This document shows, piece after piece, positions 6,176-8,380 of a DNA stretch of 8,380 nucleotides (position 1 is its first letter; each line of letters opens with the position of its first letter). A program made the position numbers and the translations under genes. Source of the DNA: JBARRO01 sp049644265 (GTDB lineage: Bacteria; Bacteroidota; Ignavibacteria; UBA10030); NCBI GenBank assembly GCA_049644265.1, contig JBARRO010000070.1, positions 1 to 8,380 on the forward strand, written 5' to 3'. Below the pieces are notes generated by a model, which saw nothing but the letters and a program-made list of their open reading frames with translations, searched no databases and was not told the origin of the DNA.

Positions 6176-6715
6176 CTAGAACCCAATCGGTTTCCTCTTG
6201 GGTACAGCCCCCAATGGATGTTGTATAAGCTTTCGCAGCTCAGAAAGAACTTGGACGATCGCCTGTTCAAGCGAATCGAGCCGTTTCGTCAGTCTCTTAT
6301 CCAGCTCTTTCAGTTTTCCCAACAACGTCCTGTTGACTGTCATCGTTTGACGCATCTTCATGAAAGCCCGGACGACGAAAACGCTCATCTGGATCGCTCT
6401 TCGACTCCGAAGGACGTTTGCAGCCATGATTGCTCCATGCTCGGTAAATGCGTAAGGAAGATATTTGTTATTTGTACCCCTTTTCAAGATCACAAATTGT
6501 GATCTTGATCGCCGGAGGATCGATGCTTCCTTCCGTGATAATCGAAAGAAGAAGTCGGGCGGGAACTTCTCTTTGTTTCGCCTGACTGCCTGGTTTAAAA
6601 CGCGTGTTTCCACGCCATAGATCATGGCCAGATCAGTATCGATCATCACCCGCTCACCGCGGATCGTGAAGATGACCGGTTCAACACGAACAACAGCCGC
6701 TTTAGCGTTTTTCAT
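6176..6715 (-). CDS. ORF6N-domain protein
   Basis: A 179-residue protein with an N-terminal ORF6N domain (residues ~10-95): FTIRGERVMIDTDLAMIYGV, NQAVRRNKEKFPPDFFF, then the RSQFVILKRG and YLPYAFTEHG segments typical of this family. ORF6N is a putative DNA-binding domain first seen in phage antirepressor/KilA-N-like proteins, but stand-alone copies are common in bacterial chromosomes. The second half (~100-165) is charged and likely helical or coiled-coil (RTLLGKLKELDKRLTKRL), ending in PKRKPIGF, a familiar C-terminus for these proteins. The ATG at 6715 matches the usual domain boundary; AAGGAGG at 6730-6736 lies 14 nt upstream, rather far. A TTG at 6757 would add 14 unconserved residues. The gene converges on hypE and has no visible link to hydrogenase maturation. 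Two inverted repeats upstream may be control sites. The cellular role of such proteins is not established. Confidence 0.85.
   Translation of the reverse strand: MKNAKAAVVRVEPVIFTIRGERVMIDTDLAMIYGVETRVLNQAVRRNKEKFPPDFFFRLSRKEASILRRSRSQFVILKRGTNNKYLPYAFTEHGAIMAANVLRSRRAIQMSVFVVRAFMKMRQTMTVNRTLLGKLKELDKRLTKRLDSLEQAIVQVLSELRKLIQHPLGAVPKRKPIGF
6484..6508. repeat. Perfect 12-base-arm palindrome inside the ORF6N gene
   Basis: The arms TCAAGATCACAA (6484-6495) and TTGTGATCTTGA (6497-6508) are exact reverse complements around a single A. They encode the segment RSQFVILK (residues ~71-78) of the ORF6N protein. The coding sense is normal for the family, so the symmetry is carried on top of the protein sequence. 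No function is assigned. Confidence 0.7.
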
Positions 6716-6755
6716 TCTTTTGAATCGGTCCTCCTTCCTGGTTGACAAGAACGAC

Positions 6756-6789
6756 AAAGCCTCCTTCTTCTTGCGAATGAGGAGGCTTT
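6756..6789. promoter_or_regulatory. Inverted repeat in the ORF6N 5' leader
   Basis: AAAGCCTCCT (6756-6765) and AGGAGGCTTT (6780-6789) form a 10-bp perfect stem with a 14-nt loop, about 40 nt upstream of the ORF6N ATG. In the ORF6N transcript one arm contains AGGAGG, so the hairpin could hide a ribosome-binding-like sequence. It could also be a weak terminator, but no long T-run follows on either strand. Confidence 0.55.
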
Positions 6790-6799
6790 CATATCCGCG

Positions 6800-6827
6800 G
6801 AACAGGTCCCCCTTTTATAACCTGTTC
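6800..6827. promoter_or_regulatory. Inverted repeat, possible operator of the ORF6N gene
   Basis: GAACAGGT (6800-6807) and ACCTGTTC (6820-6827) are perfect 8-base arms around 12 nt. On the - strand the sequence between and beside the arms reads TTATAAAAG, a plausible -10-like element for the ORF6N gene. I could not find a well-placed -35, so promoter and operator roles are inferred from position and symmetry only. Confidence 0.45.
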
Positions 6828-6891
6828 GCAGAACGATGAGATCTTGACAACCAAAGTAATCTAGCGATCAACAAAACGCAAGAGAAACTGC

Positions 6892-6908
6892 TCGCCTCCC
6901 TGAGGCGA
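6892..6908 (-). terminator. Possible weak terminator after the oxidoreductase gene
   Basis: TCGCCTC (6892-6898) and GAGGCGA (6902-6908) form a 7-bp GC-rich hairpin with a 3-nt loop, about 80 nt past the stop of the oxidoreductase gene. On the - strand it is followed by T-containing sequence (GCAGTTTCTCTTGCGTTTTG) but no clean T-run, so the call is tentative. The rest of 6828-6988 shows no gene or other structure I can support. Confidence 0.3.
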
Positions 6909-6988
6909 CGGTTACTTCCGGCTGAGCTTCAGATCATTCCAACGAAACGTCTCTGCGTGAACCCGTATCTTCCGTGAGTATCCGCGTC

Positions 6989-8305
6989 TTAGACTTTCGG
7001 CTCCCACCCCTTTTCATACTCTCTCCCCCACAACTCCATCGCTTTCGGATCTCCGACGATGTGGCCATCCTGCTGGTTGAGTGTGAGCGTGCGGTTGAAT
7101 TTCCACGCCAGGTTGGAGAGTTGCAGGATCGTCACGCTGATGTTTCCCTCCTCAATCGGAGAATGAAGGTTCTCCCCATCCCGGATGGCATTCACCAGAT
7201 TCCGGAAATGGTCATCCGTCATCGAGTCTGCGCTGAGAAGATCCTGCGTCGTACTGTCATTCTTGATATGAAATTCTTCGATCTTTTTGTCGTCGAGAGT
7301 GTAGACTTCATATCCCCCCCGATCAATCAGGACAGTCCCTTCGGTTCCGTGAATCGTGACTCCTCGCCCCCGATTATAGTACTGCTTGCCCTGGCAGCTC
7401 ATACTCTCCCAGGTGATCATCACATCATCGTACTCATAGCTGGTAACGAGTGTGTCATAGAACTCCCAATCGTCCTTGAAATGATACCGACCGCCCGAGG
7501 AGGTGATTCGTTTCGGATAGTCGACGCCGAGAGCCCAGCGACAGAGGTCGACCTCATGCGTTCCGTTGTTTAATGTCTCGCCCGTTCCCCAGTGCCAGAA
7601 CCAATGCCAGTTGTACGGATGAATATTGTCTTTGTAAGGTCTCCGCGGAGCCGGGCCCTGCCAGAGATCCCAGTCGAGATATTCCGGCACCGGTACGACT
7701 TTTCCTATTCCGATTGACTTTCTCGTATTATCGTACCATCCCTTTCCAAAATACGCTCTCCCGATCAGTCCATCCTTAATTTTCTTTATGATCTCGATCG
7801 TGTGGGGCGACGAGCGCTGCTGATTTCCCATCTGGACGAGTTTGCCGTATTTCTTCTGAGCCTGGACAAGAAGCTCGCCTTCCCGAGGATTGTGGCTGCA
7901 GGGTTTTTCGACGTAGACGTGCTTTCCTGCCTGCAACCCCATGATCGCCATCGGTGCATGCCAGTGCTCCGGCGTTGCAATCGTGATAACATCGACGTCC
8001 TTCGATTCGAGGAGCCTGCGAAAGTCTTTCACTTTTGTGGGAGTCTGACCAAACTTTTTCCCCGATTCCATGGCAAACTTGTCCAAATCCCGCGCGTCGA
8101 CATCGCACACATACGTGAGGCCGGTGTCCTTGTTCGCGCGGATGGATTCCATGTGTGCGTACCCCCGACCATGGAGGCCGATGACGGCAAAGTTGATCCT
8201 GTTGTTGGCACCGATGATGCGGCTATAACTTCTGGCGTTGAGTCCGACCGCAAGGCCTGCCGTACCGATTGCAACGTTCTTCAGAAATGCCCGACGTGAC
8301 CTCAT
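6989..8305 (-). CDS. Tat-exported Gfo/Idh/MocA-family oxidoreductase
   Basis: A 438-residue NAD(P)-dependent oxidoreductase of the Gfo/Idh/MocA family, which typically acts on sugars, inositols or their derivatives; the exact substrate cannot be read here. The N-terminus is a twin-arginine signal: SRRAFLK (residues 3-9), then a hydrophobic stretch (VAIGTAGLAVGL), pointing to export. The Rossmann domain begins at ~37 (INFAVIGLHGRGYA, a variant dinucleotide loop), with TPEHWHAPMA (111-120) and the family's EKP motif (133-135). The C-terminal domain contains a Trp/His-rich stretch (NWHWFWHWGTGETLNNGTH, 232-250) and HEVDLCRWALG, where His250 is a likely active-site residue. The ATG at 8305 is chosen because AAGGAGG (8311-8317) lies 5 nt upstream and the Tat motif follows at once; a TTG at 8365 would put 20 residues before it. 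The gene looks complete and unrelated to the hydrogenase genes. Confidence 0.92.
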   Translation of the reverse strand: MRSRRAFLKNVAIGTAGLAVGLNARSYSRIIGANNRINFAVIGLHGRGYAHMESIRANKDTGLTYVCDVDARDLDKFAMESGKKFGQTPTKVKDFRRLLESKDVDVITIATPEHWHAPMAIMGLQAGKHVYVEKPCSHNPREGELLVQAQKKYGKLVQMGNQQRSSPHTIEIIKKIKDGLIGRAYFGKGWYDNTRKSIGIGKVVPVPEYLDWDLWQGPAPRRPYKDNIHPYNWHWFWHWGTGETLNNGTHEVDLCRWALGVDYPKRITSSGGRYHFKDDWEFYDTLVTSYEYDDVMITWESMSCQGKQYYNRGRGVTIHGTEGTVLIDRGGYEVYTLDDKKIEEFHIKNDSTTQDLLSADSMTDDHFRNLVNAIRDGENLHSPIEEGNISVTILQLSNLAWKFNRTLTLNQQDGHIVGDPKAMELWGREYEKGWEPKV

Positions 8306-8310
8306 TGCTC

Positions 8311-8317
8311 CCTCCTT
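8311..8317 (-). promoter_or_regulatory. Ribosome binding site of the oxidoreductase gene
   Basis: AAGGAGG on the - strand, 5 nt before the ATG at 8305. It settles the start in favour of the Tat signal peptide and against the upstream TTG at 8365. Confidence 0.85.
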
Positions 8318-8380
8318 CTGGTGTTCTTGCTCACATGGTTGCCAGGACGCCGCGGACAAAGCCAATCGATTCTGCTACAC

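Noticed and set aside
6176..6715. Prophage remnant signalled by the ORF6N domain
   Set aside because: No integrase, structural or lysis gene is present, and single ORF6N genes are common in bacterial chromosomes.
6974..8299. Long + strand open frames opposite the oxidoreductase (6974-7573, 7802-8299)
   Set aside because: They are antisense shadows of a well-supported Gfo/Idh/MocA gene with a strong ribosome site and Tat signal, and resemble no known family.

Overview
The window is dominated by a [NiFe]-hydrogenase maturation locus on the + strand: a hydrogenase endopeptidase gene, a shortened hypA, then hypF, hypC, hypD and hypE. It is followed by two unrelated genes on the - strand: an ORF6N-domain protein and a Tat-exported Gfo/Idh/MocA oxidoreductase. 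The hydrogenase structural genes and hypB are not in the window. Moderate G+C, stand-alone chromosomal ORF6N genes and Tat-signal Gfo/Idh/MocA oxidoreductases all recall the Bacteroidota/Chlorobiota/Ignavibacteria side of the FCB group. This is an inference from gene style, not a proven assignment.

Layout: 10-465 endopeptidase; 479-745 hypA-like; 758-1288 a gene-free block made of about 3.4 tandem copies of a ~155-nt, hairpin-rich repeat; 1305-3680 hypF; 3658-3915 hypC (overlaps hypF by 23 nt); 3946-5043 hypD; 5097-6164 hypE. On the - strand: 6176-6715 ORF6N protein, converging on hypE with only 11 nt between; 6716-6988 a non-coding stretch with several inverted repeats; 6989-8305 the oxidoreductase.

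How the genes work together: HypF and HypE make a thiocyanate on the HypE C-terminal cysteine from carbamoyl phosphate. HypC and HypD carry the iron and assemble the Fe(CN)2CO group. HypA, normally with HypB, brings nickel. The endopeptidase then clips the large-subunit tail once nickel is in place. HypF, HypC, HypD and HypE keep all the diagnostic residues I could check, so this arm of the pathway looks functional. HypA is the exception: it keeps the nickel-binding N-terminus but has lost the whole zinc-ribbon region.

The most unusual features are the structured repeat array filling the hypA-hypF gap, the zinc-ribbon-less HypA, a 9-nt-period CGAAT repeat on both sides of hypD that also encodes the HypC tail, and several strong palindromes in and upstream of the ORF6N gene. 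I found no tRNA, rRNA, CRISPR array, transposase or complete phage module.
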